Part shown: positions 1 through 6,233 of the stretch, piece by piece
Position numbering within the stretch: the first letter of the stretch is position 1
How the letters are laid out: each line of letters starts with the position of its first letter
Source of the DNA: Candidatus Saccharibacteria bacterium UBA5170
GTDB lineage: Bacteria; Patescibacteriota; Saccharimonadia; Saccharimonadales; Saccharimonadaceae
Direction of reading: 5' to 3'
Length of the DNA: 8,929 bases
Assembly (NCBI GenBank): GCA_002413425.1
Contig: DHWY01000003.1
Location: 161,834-170,762 of the forward strand
The notes under the pieces: model-generated
What the model was told of the DNA's origin: nothing
Databases searched by the model: none
The model's input: only the letters and a program-made list of their open reading frames with translations
Translations under genes and position numbers: made by a program

Positions 1-280
1 CGATAGGTATTATCGTCATAACTGCCCAGAAGCCTTGTTGGTCACCCAGTTCAAGTTTTTTCCAGCTATTGTAAAATGGTACCCAGGCAATCCATTGCTT
101 GACGCCAGCCTTTTTAAAGACACGACCAAGCAAGAAGGAGTCGAGAGCATACGTAATAACGATAATCATAAAAATGACAAAAAAGATCGCTAAACTTACG
201 CCCGGTGAGGGGTCGTTCGTTGTTGATGTTGTAGTAGTGTAGGTGGTATAGGTCTGCGCAAATTGTGATATAAAATTCAT
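1..280 (-). CDS. Small multi-pass membrane protein, CPR type (3' end missing)
   Basis: The reverse strand is open from an ATG at 280-278 to the window edge, giving 93 residues without a stop. Residues 1-26 are rich in Thr and Ser and probably lie outside the membrane. Residues 28-46 form a hydrophobic segment. Then come LGRVFKKAGV (51-60), WIAWVPFYNSW (63-73) and LELGDQQGFWAV (76-87). This combination (a K/R-rich loop, a W..WVPFYN.W motif, then a G-rich turn before a second hydrophobic stretch) resembles small integral membrane proteins frequent in Patescibacteria, annotated as DUF5684 or as signal-peptidase-adjacent proteins. The function is not known. No Shine-Dalgarno stands directly before the ATG, and an upstream in-frame TAA limits the start. 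The gene is divergent from folD across about 50 bp. Confidence 0.72.
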   Translation of the reverse strand, partial: MNFISQFAQTYTTYTTTTSTTNDPSPGVSLAIFFVIFMIIVITYALDSFLLGRVFKKAGVKQWIAWVPFYNSWKKLELGDQQGFWAVMTIIPI

Positions 281-289
281 AATAAAATA

Positions 290-320
290 AGTTTAGCACA
301 AGACTCCTCTTTTTTGTTAA
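290..320 (-). promoter_or_regulatory. Possible promoter of the left-edge membrane protein
   Basis: On the reverse strand TTAACA (320-315) is followed after 19 bp by TAAACT (295-290), which ends 9 nt before the ATG at 280. If used, transcription would start only a few bases before the start codon, giving a nearly leaderless mRNA. The spacer is long, so this is tentative. Confidence 0.28.
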
Positions 321-330
321 GCTAAAGGTA

Positions 331-1158
331 ATGAAGATTTTAGATGGAGCAGAGCTGGCCGGCTTTATCAAAGAACGCCAGCTTAAACAAGTCCGAGCCT
401 TGCGTCAATCGTGGCGAGTGATACCGAAGCTGGCAATCATCCAAACCACCGATGCTCCGGTGATTGATACGTATGTGCGGCTCAAACAAGTCTATGGAGC
501 CGATATTTTGGTTGAAGTAGGCATCTATAAGATTGATCAGGCTGACCTGCTGTCGCAGATTGAAACGCTGAATAAAGACGTTTCTGTTCACGGTATTATT
601 ATCCAGCTGCCGCTAATCGACCCGTCCCAAACCGATGTTGCCGTCAATGCGGTGGCGCCCGAAAAAGATGTCGATGGGCTCGGGCAAGGCATTATTTTTA
701 CTCCGGCGACCGCCATGGCTATCGACTGGTTGCTGGCAGGCTATAACGTGGCATTGGAAGGCAAAACGATTGCCATTGTCGGTAATGGTCGCTTGGTTGG
801 CGAACCGCTGTCACGGCTTTGGCGTGGGGCCGGGCTCAACGTGACGGTTTATGATGATACCACGCCGGATCTTGCATCCGCTGTCCGCGGGTCCCAGCTA
901 ATCGTCACCGCCACTGGCGTTCCCTCGCTCATCACGAAAGACATGATTCAACCGGGGGCAGTTGTCGTTGACGCCGGCACAGCGTCCGAGCACGGCAAGA
1001 CTGTCGGCGACGTGAGTGCAGCCGTTCGAGAACTCGACGACATAACGATTACGCCTCAAAAAGGGGGAGTCGGCCCACTGACCGTGGCGGCATTATTTGA
1101 TAACGTCATCCAAGCAGCCCGAGTCATCGCTGACCAACAAGGCCAACAAGACCTCTAA
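331..1158 (+). CDS. folD: FolD, methylenetetrahydrofolate dehydrogenase/cyclohydrolase
   Basis: 275 residues, close to the usual 280-290. FolD oxidises 5,10-methylene-THF to methenyl-THF with NAD(P) and hydrolyses it to 10-formyl-THF, supplying one-carbon units in the cytoplasm. Family marks are visible: Y48 and K52 in YVRLK (the catalytic Tyr/Lys pair), Q92 in IIIQLPL, D115 in EKDVDG, the nucleotide-binding turn VGNGRLVGEP (150-159), VGDVS (225-229) and KGGVGPLT (244-251). The turn is two residues shorter than the usual GRSxxVGxP and lacks its Ser, and the usual Pro of PGGVGPMT is Lys here. Such shortened loops can affect NAD versus NADP preference, but that is inference. The start at 331 has a weak AAAGG about 5 nt upstream. 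The stop lies 6 bp from the convergent receiver gene. Catalytic residues are intact, so it is probably active. Confidence 0.95.
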   Translation: MKILDGAELAGFIKERQLKQVRALRQSWRVIPKLAIIQTTDAPVIDTYVRLKQVYGADILVEVGIYKIDQADLLSQIETLNKDVSVHGIIIQLPLIDPSQTDVAVNAVAPEKDVDGLGQGIIFTPATAMAIDWLLAGYNVALEGKTIAIVGNGRLVGEPLSRLWRGAGLNVTVYDDTTPDLASAVRGSQLIVTATGVPSLITKDMIQPGAVVVDAGTASEHGKTVGDVSAAVRELDDITITPQKGGVGPLTVAALFDNVIQAARVIADQQGQQDL

Positions 1159-1164
1159 TTTGTT

Positions 1165-1536
1165 CTAGTTTATTCCGAGGGCTTCTTTGACGCGTTGTAC
1201 AACCTGGCGTGGCGTCAGATCAGCTTTGACGATATAGCTATGGATACCAAGGCTGCGTATTTCCTTAGGAGATTCTTCTTCGCCAAGGTTAGTCAGGATG
1301 ATAACCGGAATATTTTTACTCGATTCTTCTTTACGAATAATCGCGAGGGCTTCGGCGCCATCCATTTCTGGCATCGAAAGGTCAAGCAAAATGATATCAG
1401 GTGTGAAGGCCGCAACGAGTGCAACGCCACGTTTGCCGTTATTGGCGAGCTGGACGTCAAATCCGTCCGCTTCAAATTTCATACGGTACATTTGGCTGAT
1501 GACAGGGTCGTCTTCGATGATAGCTATCTTGGTCAT
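1165..1536 (-). CDS. Stand-alone CheY-like response regulator receiver
   Basis: 123 residues, essentially one receiver domain with no output domain. The acidic pair is E8-D9-D10 (IIEDD). The phospho-acceptor is D52 in ILLDLSMPEMDG. The switch Thr is T82 in ILTN, and the conserved Lys is K104 in YIVKAD. All catalytic positions are present, so it should accept phosphate from a histidine kinase. With no DNA-binding domain, it would act through protein contacts or as a phosphorelay intermediate. It is divergent from the LuxI-like/kinase pair across only 51 bp, which makes the kinase at 2262-4436 its likeliest partner; this is inferred from context. No good Shine-Dalgarno precedes the ATG (the bases before it read CAAAGC). 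It is tail to tail with folD. Confidence 0.93.
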   Translation of the reverse strand: MTKIAIIEDDPVISQMYRMKFEADGFDVQLANNGKRGVALVAAFTPDIILLDLSMPEMDGAEALAIIRKEESSKNIPVIILTNLGEEESPKEIRSLGIHSYIVKADLTPRQVVQRVKEALGIN

Positions 1537-1587
1537 GCTTTGATGTTACAATAAACTCAGAGTAATTACTATATAGGTAGCATAAAC
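1537..1587. promoter_or_regulatory. Divergent promoter region, receiver / LuxI-like operon
   Basis: This 51-bp AT-rich gap must hold the promoters of both divergent genes. On the + strand TATATA (1570-1575) ends 12 nt before the ATG at 1588, with TTACAA (1546-1551) 18 bp upstream as a weak -35. On the - strand TATTGT (1553-1548) ends 11 nt before the ATG at 1536. Both placements suggest very short or absent leaders. The shared gap would allow one regulator to control both directions. Confidence 0.42.
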
Positions 1588-2265
1588 ATGACTTTGACCA
1601 GTCCGGAAACGATTATACAACCAGATAGGCATAATCAAAGCTTGGCTGTTGCTAACTTTGCATCATTGCCACCAGACTTGCAGCAACAGTGGGCGACACT
1701 TCGGAGGGACTTTGTGGGCAAAGAGATGAATTGGCACGTTGAGGACGATCTCGATGCATACGATGACGACCCTGAGACCATACAATTTCTTCTCCAGAAT
1801 GACCAGGGCGAAATCACTGCCGGTATGCGCCTTACCCCCCGTGGTTCTATACAAGAAACACTCAGCTGGTCGATGTTACCAGATCTCCCCGAAGGCGCTG
1901 TTGAAGGTTTAGGTGGAACGGTCTGGGACTTAACGCGTCTCGTGCCGGGCGCTATTAAGGGCCATAAAGAGAGGATGGCATCGTTTGCTCAATTATTTGG
2001 CATGGGGCTTGCCACTAATTTATCCGGTGGTGATGTAAATCCTTGTTGGATTTTTGCAACGTACCCCGCTTTTGTTGAAGCCTTTAAGCATTACGGCATA
2101 GAGTTTACTCCTGTTGCGGGTACGGAGAGGGACGGCGCACAGATGTATTACGCATACCCAGTTGAGAGGATGAATTTTCTGATTGATAATCAAAATCAGT
2201 TTCCTGATGCTTTCGCAAATACGAAAACAGGTATTGAGCAAGCTAGTAAGGGTCTTATCTCGTGA
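1588..2265 (+). CDS. LuxI-family (autoinducer synthase-like) GNAT-fold protein
   Basis: 225 residues, in the 190-230 range of LuxI-family enzymes. Those enzymes join an acyl group to S-adenosylmethionine and release an acyl-homoserine lactone. The pattern matches residue by residue: R39/R40 and F43 region in LRRDFV, W49, the acidic cluster D54-L-D56-A-Y-D59 (LasI has E-I-D-G-Y-D), R81 in AGMRL, and WDLTR (113-117) in place of the usual W-E-L-S-R. The invariant Glu is thus Asp (D114), with R117 kept. GMGLATNL and YYAYPV further on fit the C-terminal half of the fold. It overlaps the kinase start by 4 bp. Known relatives in the fold also include the acyltransferase associated with exosortase systems, so the product may not be a homoserine lactone. 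CPR bacteria usually lack fatty-acid synthesis, which makes the acyl donor an open question. Fold assignment is fairly sure, activity is not. Confidence 0.74.
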   Translation: MTLTSPETIIQPDRHNQSLAVANFASLPPDLQQQWATLRRDFVGKEMNWHVEDDLDAYDDDPETIQFLLQNDQGEITAGMRLTPRGSIQETLSWSMLPDLPEGAVEGLGGTVWDLTRLVPGAIKGHKERMASFAQLFGMGLATNLSGGDVNPCWIFATYPAFVEAFKHYGIEFTPVAGTERDGAQMYYAYPVERMNFLIDNQNQFPDAFANTKTGIEQASKGLIS

Positions 2266-4436
2266 GCCTAGCCAATGCAACACAATGGCTGGCAGTTTTA
2301 GCTGCAATTGTCACCGCCAGTGTAGGCATCGCCGTGTGGTTTGCTCAAAAGCACGATGGTCTTCGTCGATCATTCTTATTTCTGTCTTTATTTATAGGGC
2401 TATGGATTATAAGCAATGCTATTTTTGGATTTGTTGATGATTCACAACGATACCCTATTGCGCTTATAAGCTATGCTTTTGCTATGGGCGTTGCGGTTCA
2501 TTCGTTACTCTTTTGTTTAAGTCTTGTGATGGGAAATAAATTACGATTTCGGCGGCAGGTCGAGATTGGGGCAGTCGGTTATATCGTGGGTATATTGGCC
2601 ACAATTCCAGGCATTGTTGCGGTTGGAGTTTCCGGAGGAAAGATAGAGGCCCATGTCGTCACGCTTGGTTTGTACGGTGTGGTTCTTAGCGTTTATCTTT
2701 TAGCTGCATCCATAGTGCTCTTATCAGCAAGGCGACGCATGCGTTATGTAGCACGTCAACAAATCAGTTTTGTTTTATTGGGTATGGTGATCTCTTCGAT
2801 AGCAGGTGCATTCTTTAACTTAATACTTCCACTGAGTGGAGAGTATCGCTATGTGCAGCTTGGGCCTGCAAGTACTATCATATTTGTCGGTGTTGTAGCC
2901 TACGTTATCGTGAAACACAGGTTATTTGATATTCGCCTTGCGATAACGAGGAGTATCGTTTATTTCCTTATTCTTGCAACCTTAGCCAGTCTTTACTTTG
3001 GATTAGCCTACAGTATCACTCTGCTGCTCGGTACGTCATTACTATCCGCTGGGCAAATGACTATTAATATAGCCGTGGCTTTACTTATGGCCGCGATGCT
3101 GCAGCCACTGAAGCGCTTCTTTGATCGTTTTACTAACCGAGCATTCTATCGTGATAATTATATTACCGAGGATTTTATTCGGCGACTCAGCCGCACGCTC
3201 ACTTCAACAACGGACTTGCGAGGATTACTGCAGCGGGCATCTAATGAAGTCTCGACGACGTTAAAAGCTGACCACGCCTCTTTTTACATACACTCTCAGG
3301 ATGATCGATATGTATCGGCTGGCACCGAGCACTACCAACGGCTACCGAAAGCTGACGCTCAAGTCTTAGACGAGCATATGCAAATGCATGACGACGCAAT
3401 CGTGGTAACTGATTTATTGCCAGTCCATAATCCAATCAGACGATTATTAAAAAGCCACAAAGCCGCTCTTGTATTGTCACTCAGACAGGGAAACGATAAC
3501 GTAGGCTATCTATTTTTGGGTGACAAAAAAGCTGCGGGCTACACGCAGCGTGATCTACAGGTGCTTATTACGGTTCGTGATGAATTGGTGATTGCTATCC
3601 AGAATGCACTGTCTATTCAAGAATTTAAGAATTTAAACGAGACGCTTCAGCAGCGGGTGAACGAGGCCACCAAAGAGCTTCGCGCTAGCAACGCCCAGCT
3701 ACAGCGCCTCGATAAAGCAAAGGATGAGTTTGTCGGCATGGCCAGCCATCAGCTGCGAACGCCTCTCACCAGCGTCAAGGGCTATATTAGTATGGTAATT
3801 GAAGGCGATGCCGGCAAAATAACCGATGCCCAAAGACACTTATTGGACGAGGCCTTCACCAGTAGCGAGCGCATGGTTCATTTGATTAATGATTTTCTCA
3901 ATGTTTCACGGCTCCAGACTGGTAAATTCTTAATCGACAAAAGACCAACTCAGCTTGCTAAGGTCATCGAGCAAGAACTTGATAGCCTGGCCACAACCGC
4001 AGCTTCGCGAAATCTAACATTTTTATACAAGCCACCCGAGGACTTTCCGCTGCTTGACCTCGACGAAAGCAAAATCCGGCAGGTTATCATGAATTTTGCC
4101 GACAACGCTTTGTATTATTCGCCCGAGCACACCAATATTCACGTCAAACTAATGAGTGAGGGTGGGGAAGCGATCTTTACGGTCAAAGACGCTGGTATCG
4201 GGGTTCCTGTGGCTGAACAGTCACAATTATTTAGCAAGTTTTATCGGGCGAGTAATGCTCGTAAACAACGTCCAGACGGCACTGGTGTCGGCCTCTACTT
4301 GGCCAAAAAGGTGGTTGATGCCCATGGCGGTAAGGTTATTTTTGAATCGGCCGAAGGACAGGGTAGTACCTTTGGTTTTCGCCTTCCACTCGATAAGTCA
4401 CACTCCATTCACCACGCGAACGAGCTCGAACAGTAG
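2262..4436 (+). CDS. Membrane sensor histidine kinase (7TM-type sensor, GAF, HisKA, HATPase)
   Basis: 724 residues, GTG start overlapping the upstream TGA (GTGA), with AAGGG about 10 nt upstream, so translation is probably coupled. Order: about seven hydrophobic segments between residues 5 and 218, ending in the RLFDIR boundary (220-225) seen in the 7TM N-terminal region of histidine kinases; two more membrane segments (230-258, 266-280); a GAF-like domain (about 305-450); a coiled coil (455-485); the HisKA dimerisation box with phospho-acceptor H496 in ASHQLRTPL; and an HATPase_c domain with N-box N615 in FADNALYYSP, G1 DAGIGVP (643-649), F-box FSKFYRA and G2 GTGVGLYLAKKVV (673-685). All catalytic boxes look intact. 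It probably senses a membrane-borne or external cue and phosphorylates the divergent receiver. Its neighbour suggests that the cue is the LuxI-like product; this is inference. Base use shifts near 3640, between sensor and kinase core. Confidence 0.93.
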   Translation: MSLANATQWLAVLAAIVTASVGIAVWFAQKHDGLRRSFLFLSLFIGLWIISNAIFGFVDDSQRYPIALISYAFAMGVAVHSLLFCLSLVMGNKLRFRRQVEIGAVGYIVGILATIPGIVAVGVSGGKIEAHVVTLGLYGVVLSVYLLAASIVLLSARRRMRYVARQQISFVLLGMVISSIAGAFFNLILPLSGEYRYVQLGPASTIIFVGVVAYVIVKHRLFDIRLAITRSIVYFLILATLASLYFGLAYSITLLLGTSLLSAGQMTINIAVALLMAAMLQPLKRFFDRFTNRAFYRDNYITEDFIRRLSRTLTSTTDLRGLLQRASNEVSTTLKADHASFYIHSQDDRYVSAGTEHYQRLPKADAQVLDEHMQMHDDAIVVTDLLPVHNPIRRLLKSHKAALVLSLRQGNDNVGYLFLGDKKAAGYTQRDLQVLITVRDELVIAIQNALSIQEFKNLNETLQQRVNEATKELRASNAQLQRLDKAKDEFVGMASHQLRTPLTSVKGYISMVIEGDAGKITDAQRHLLDEAFTSSERMVHLINDFLNVSRLQTGKFLIDKRPTQLAKVIEQELDSLATTAASRNLTFLYKPPEDFPLLDLDESKIRQVIMNFADNALYYSPEHTNIHVKLMSEGGEAIFTVKDAGIGVPVAEQSQLFSKFYRASNARKQRPDGTGVGLYLAKKVVDAHGGKVIFESAEGQGSTFGFRLPLDKSHSIHHANELEQ

Positions 4437-4619
4437 CCAGGCGACGATAATTACCACTAGGCTTGTAATGAGAATGGGCCGCAGAAAGCTCTTGCGGTCA
4501 AACCACCATTGGCTGAGCTTGTTTCTGTTGGCGGCGGAAATACGGGTGACGATTGGGTGGGTAAGGGCTGCATCGATACCCTTATAGACTTTGTTGCGCT
4601 TCTTTTTTTGCTTTGTCAT
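4398..4619 (-). CDS. Small single-pass membrane protein, unknown function
   Basis: 73 residues. The N-terminus is very basic (KQKKKRNK, then several Arg/Lys up to RKSFLRP). One transmembrane helix follows at about 48-66 (ILITSLVVIIVAWLLFELV), then a short tail. The topology is probably N-in with a short outside tail. I do not recognise the family. It overlaps the 3' end of the kinase gene by 39 bp on the opposite strand, which is tolerable for convergent genes but lowers confidence slightly. TATACT lies 9 nt before the ATG with no Shine-Dalgarno, as for several other genes here. The charge pattern and the clean helix argue for a real protein. The terminator just upstream separates it from the surface-protein gene. 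Confidence 0.62.
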   Translation of the reverse strand: MTKQKKKRNKVYKGIDAALTHPIVTRISAANRNKLSQWWFDRKSFLRPILITSLVVIIVAWLLFELVRVVNGV

Positions 4620-4628
4620 TGTTATGCC

Positions 4629-4634
4629 AGTATA
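4629..4634 (-). promoter_or_regulatory. -10 hexamer of the small membrane protein gene
   Basis: TATACT on the reverse strand ends 9 nt before the ATG at 4619. No convincing -35 is present, because the upstream position is occupied by the terminator stem of the preceding gene. A near-leaderless transcript is implied. Confidence 0.35.
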
Positions 4635-4638
4635 ACAA

Positions 4639-4671
4639 AAACTACCCCCGCATGGATAGCGGGGGTAGTTT
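4639..4671 (-). terminator. Intrinsic terminator of the surface-protein gene
   Basis: A perfect 13-bp stem (4639-4651 with 4659-4671; AAACTACCCCCGC) with a 7-nt loop. On the reverse strand the stem runs into a TTTTT tract. It sits 40 bp after the stop at 4712, so it ends transcription of the LPKTG protein gene. A weaker T-run on the + side could also stop readthrough from the kinase gene. Confidence 0.9.
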
Positions 4672-4711
4672 GTCTGAATCGCTTCAGTAGGCAGGAGCGG
4701 TCAGACTCGGA

Positions 4712-5974
4712 TTATTGGTTGATACTCAGGCGACGGCTAGTAACGTAGTAACCGATACTGGCAATCAATGAGCCAAGACCAAGTAGGGCGGCGACGTTTT
4801 CGCTAGCACCTGTTTTTGGAAGCTCAGCTGGAGCAACCGGAGTAACCGGAGTAACCGGAGTTACAGGAGTTACTGGTGGCTGACATACTTTTGGCACAGT
4901 GACGTTCGCAGTGTCTTCGATTGAACCACCGCCGGTCGTGACTTTCGCTGTATTAACAAGCGTGTTGGCACCACAGGTTGGGAGCTGATCGTTAGCTGGA
5001 ACTTTCGCGCTAAAGATGGCCCAGGCATTTGCACCGGCTGCGTATGAACCGACATTGATGCCCGTTCCATTTGCGATATTATCGCTGGCTTTGGTGCCCG
5101 CTGGGGTCTTTGAGTTACCGAAGGTAGTTGAACCGTTGACATAGGTTTCTCCCGTAGGAAGGGTATCACGGAAGGTAACATTGTCTTGTTGGACGTCGCC
5201 AACGTTCTTGTATTGAACAAGGTAGTCGACAACTTCATTTGGCATCGCGGCGTAACTTTTTACCCACTTGTTGTCGCCATGCTTACTCACCATTTTGCTC
5301 ATGGTGAATTTAGAGGTTCCAGCAAACTGAGGCTTTACCTGAAACGTAACGTATCCAGCGAACTGGAAACAACCAGGGATGCGGCCGTCAAGCTTGTCAT
5401 AGCCAAGCTTTGCACCAGCGCTGGTAAAGATACTCTCAGGAAGAGCAACACCAGCTGCACCAAACGAGTTATTCTCGAATTTCAAGCTTCCGCTTGTGTA
5501 TGCAAGGTTAAAATCTGCAGCGTTTGTGAAGGTTGCGTCGTCGTAAACTTCAGTTGGCGTCGCATTGCTTGCGCTCAAGAAACCGTCAACTCGGATAGAT
5601 TTGCCGGTTGTTGTTGGCAAGTTAAACTTTGCTGTGACGTTTTCTGCAACAAGGTTAAGACTTGAGGCAGCGTTATTGTGGACATACATGCGAACTGTGT
5701 AGGCTTTGCCTTCTACAACGGTCATATTATCTGACCATTGGTTGGTTGTACCGCTTTCACGGATGCCCACGAAGTTACGCTCGTCGCCAATATTTGGGTT
5801 GTTGGTAATCGAGTTAAACGTGATGTGATCAGCTGGGTGCTCGATCGTGTAGGTCGGTCGAACTGGTCCCCATGCAAAGAGGGCAGCTGGAACGATGGCG
5901 ACGGCCGCAACTATTGCCAGGACCGCGCTGGTGCGCTTAGGGGCGCGTCGTATGAGTGACATTAATTTGCTCAT
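4712..5974 (-). CDS. LPXTG-type cell-surface protein with DUF11-like domain
   Basis: 420 residues from the ATG at 5974, chosen because AGGAG lies 7 nt upstream (5981-5986) and because a basic N-terminus plus helix (residues 15-34) follows directly. An in-frame ATG 45 bp further upstream has no such site. The helix exports the chain. Residues 40-240 form a beta-rich region (NMTVVEGKAYTVRMYVHNNA is typical) that I associate with Saccharibacteria/CPR surface proteins. Residues 247-360 (VVDYLVQYKNVGD, TFRDTLPTGETYV) look like a DUF11 repeat. Then come a stalk of PVT repeats (367-382), LPKTG (385-389), a hydrophobic stretch and RR near the end: a textbook sortase sorting signal. The protein would be anchored to the wall and may contact the host or surface. 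No sortase gene is in the window. It has its own terminator and a hairpin before its ribosome site. Confidence 0.9.
   Translation of the reverse strand: MSKLMSLIRRAPKRTSAVLAIVAAVAIVPAALFAWGPVRPTYTIEHPADHITFNSITNNPNIGDERNFVGIRESGTTNQWSDNMTVVEGKAYTVRMYVHNNAASSLNLVAENVTAKFNLPTTTGKSIRVDGFLSASNATPTEVYDDATFTNAADFNLAYTSGSLKFENNSFGAAGVALPESIFTSAGAKLGYDKLDGRIPGCFQFAGYVTFQVKPQFAGTSKFTMSKMVSKHGDNKWVKSYAAMPNEVVDYLVQYKNVGDVQQDNVTFRDTLPTGETYVNGSTTFGNSKTPAGTKASDNIANGTGINVGSYAAGANAWAIFSAKVPANDQLPTCGANTLVNTAKVTTGGGSIEDTANVTVPKVCQPPVTPVTPVTPVTPVAPAELPKTGASENVAALLGLGSLIASIGYYVTSRRLSINQ
4829..4876 (-). repeat. 9-bp tandem repeat coding the PVT stalk
   Basis: About five units of 9 bp (forms such as GTAACCGGA on the + strand) code for PVT PVT PVT PVT PVA just before LPKTG. 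Three central units are nearly identical and so prone to slippage in whole 3-residue steps. This would change stalk length without shifting the frame. Confidence 0.85.
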
Positions 5975-5989
5975 AATATTCTCCTTTTC

Positions 5990-6015
5990 TTGATTCGTCT
6001 CGCAGAGAGAATCAA
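5990..6015 (-). promoter_or_regulatory. Hairpin next to the ribosome site of the surface-protein gene
   Basis: TTGATTC (5990-5996) pairs with GAATCAA (6009-6015), and inner TCTC pairs with GAGA around a 3-nt loop, with one bulged base. The stem ends 3-4 nt before the AGGAG site, so it lies in the 5' leader and could shield the mRNA end or tune translation. Confidence 0.55.
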
Positions 6016-6038
6016 ACATTAATAAATAAAATAACTTT

Positions 6039-6068
6039 GTTATAGTGTTTGCCTATTTGTTAAAGGAA
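6039..6068 (-). promoter_or_regulatory. Possible promoter of the surface-protein gene
   Basis: Reverse-strand TATAAC (6044-6039) has TTCCTT (6068-6063) 18 bp upstream. This would give a leader of about 58 nt containing the hairpin at 5990-6015. The -35 is weak. It overlaps the outer end of the left terminal module. Confidence 0.3.
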
Positions 6069-6073
6069 CAAAT
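6055..6073. repeat. Small stem-loop at the left cassette boundary
   Basis: ATTTGTT (6055-6061) pairs with AACAAAT (6067-6073) around AAAGG. It straddles the outer edge of the left inverted repeat. The right edge has GTTAAC instead. It may mark the boundary or be part of the surface-gene promoter region. Confidence 0.45.
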
Positions 6074-6096
6074 CAGATCATTACAATGTGCATGTC
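6067..6096 (-). repeat. Left outer inverted repeat (30 bp)
   Basis: Read on the reverse strand it begins GACATGCAC and ends CTGATTTGTT. Against 8411-8438 it differs by one substitution (T for C) and a 2-nt insertion (AT) after GACATGCAC; 27 of 28 aligned positions match. A chance match of this length is not credible. Confidence 0.95.
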
Positions 6097-6164
6097 GAGT
6101 CAAAGTGACTCACGAGGAATCGACTCATGCGAACGCCAGGCGTTCAAGCAGAGAGGATTCCTCG
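6097..6164 (-). ncRNA. Left module structured segment (nested hairpins)
   Basis: CGAGGAATC (6113-6121) pairs with GATTCCTCG (6156-6164), a 9-bp outer stem. Inside is the palindrome GAACGCCAGGCGTTC (6131-6145). Beside it GAGTCA (6097-6102) pairs with TGACTC (6106-6111). The block lies between the two conserved parts of the left terminal module, 16 nt from the outer repeat. Whether it is transcribed or acts as folded DNA cannot be told. Strand is set by the module reading outward from the cassette. Confidence 0.45.
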
Positions 6165-6172
6165 GTGATAGT

Positions 6173-6186
6173 GCTAAAGTATAGCT
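6173..6186 (-). repeat. Left inner inverted 14-mer
   Basis: GCTAAAGTATAGCT on the + strand is the exact reverse complement of 8290-8303. Read outward it contains TATACT, a -10-like hexamer, and a GCTA/TAGC mini-hairpin. Confidence 0.92.
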
Positions 6187-6190
6187 GTCC

Positions 6191-6227
6191 GAGTGGGTGC
6201 GCAGTTTTTGAGGCTGCGCACCCACTC
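6191..6227 (-). terminator. Long hairpin just after the GC-rich operon
   Basis: A perfect 14-bp GC-rich stem (GAGTGGGTGCGCAG, 6191-6204, with 6214-6227) and a 9-nt loop, only 6 bp after the stop of the secreted-protein gene. Position and stability suggest a transcription end or mRNA-stabilising hairpin. There is no T-run after the stem on the reverse strand, so it is not a classical intrinsic terminator. Confidence 0.6.
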
Positions 6228-6233
6228 AGAGTT

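Noticed and set aside
114..371. 85-residue reverse-strand frame across the folD start
   Set aside because: It lies in another frame over the well-supported membrane protein at 1-280, is Tyr/Leu-rich without recognisable motifs, and overlaps folD.
4831..4875. Tandem 9-bp repeat as a CRISPR or iteron
   Set aside because: The units are in frame and code the PVT stalk of the surface protein; there are no spacers.
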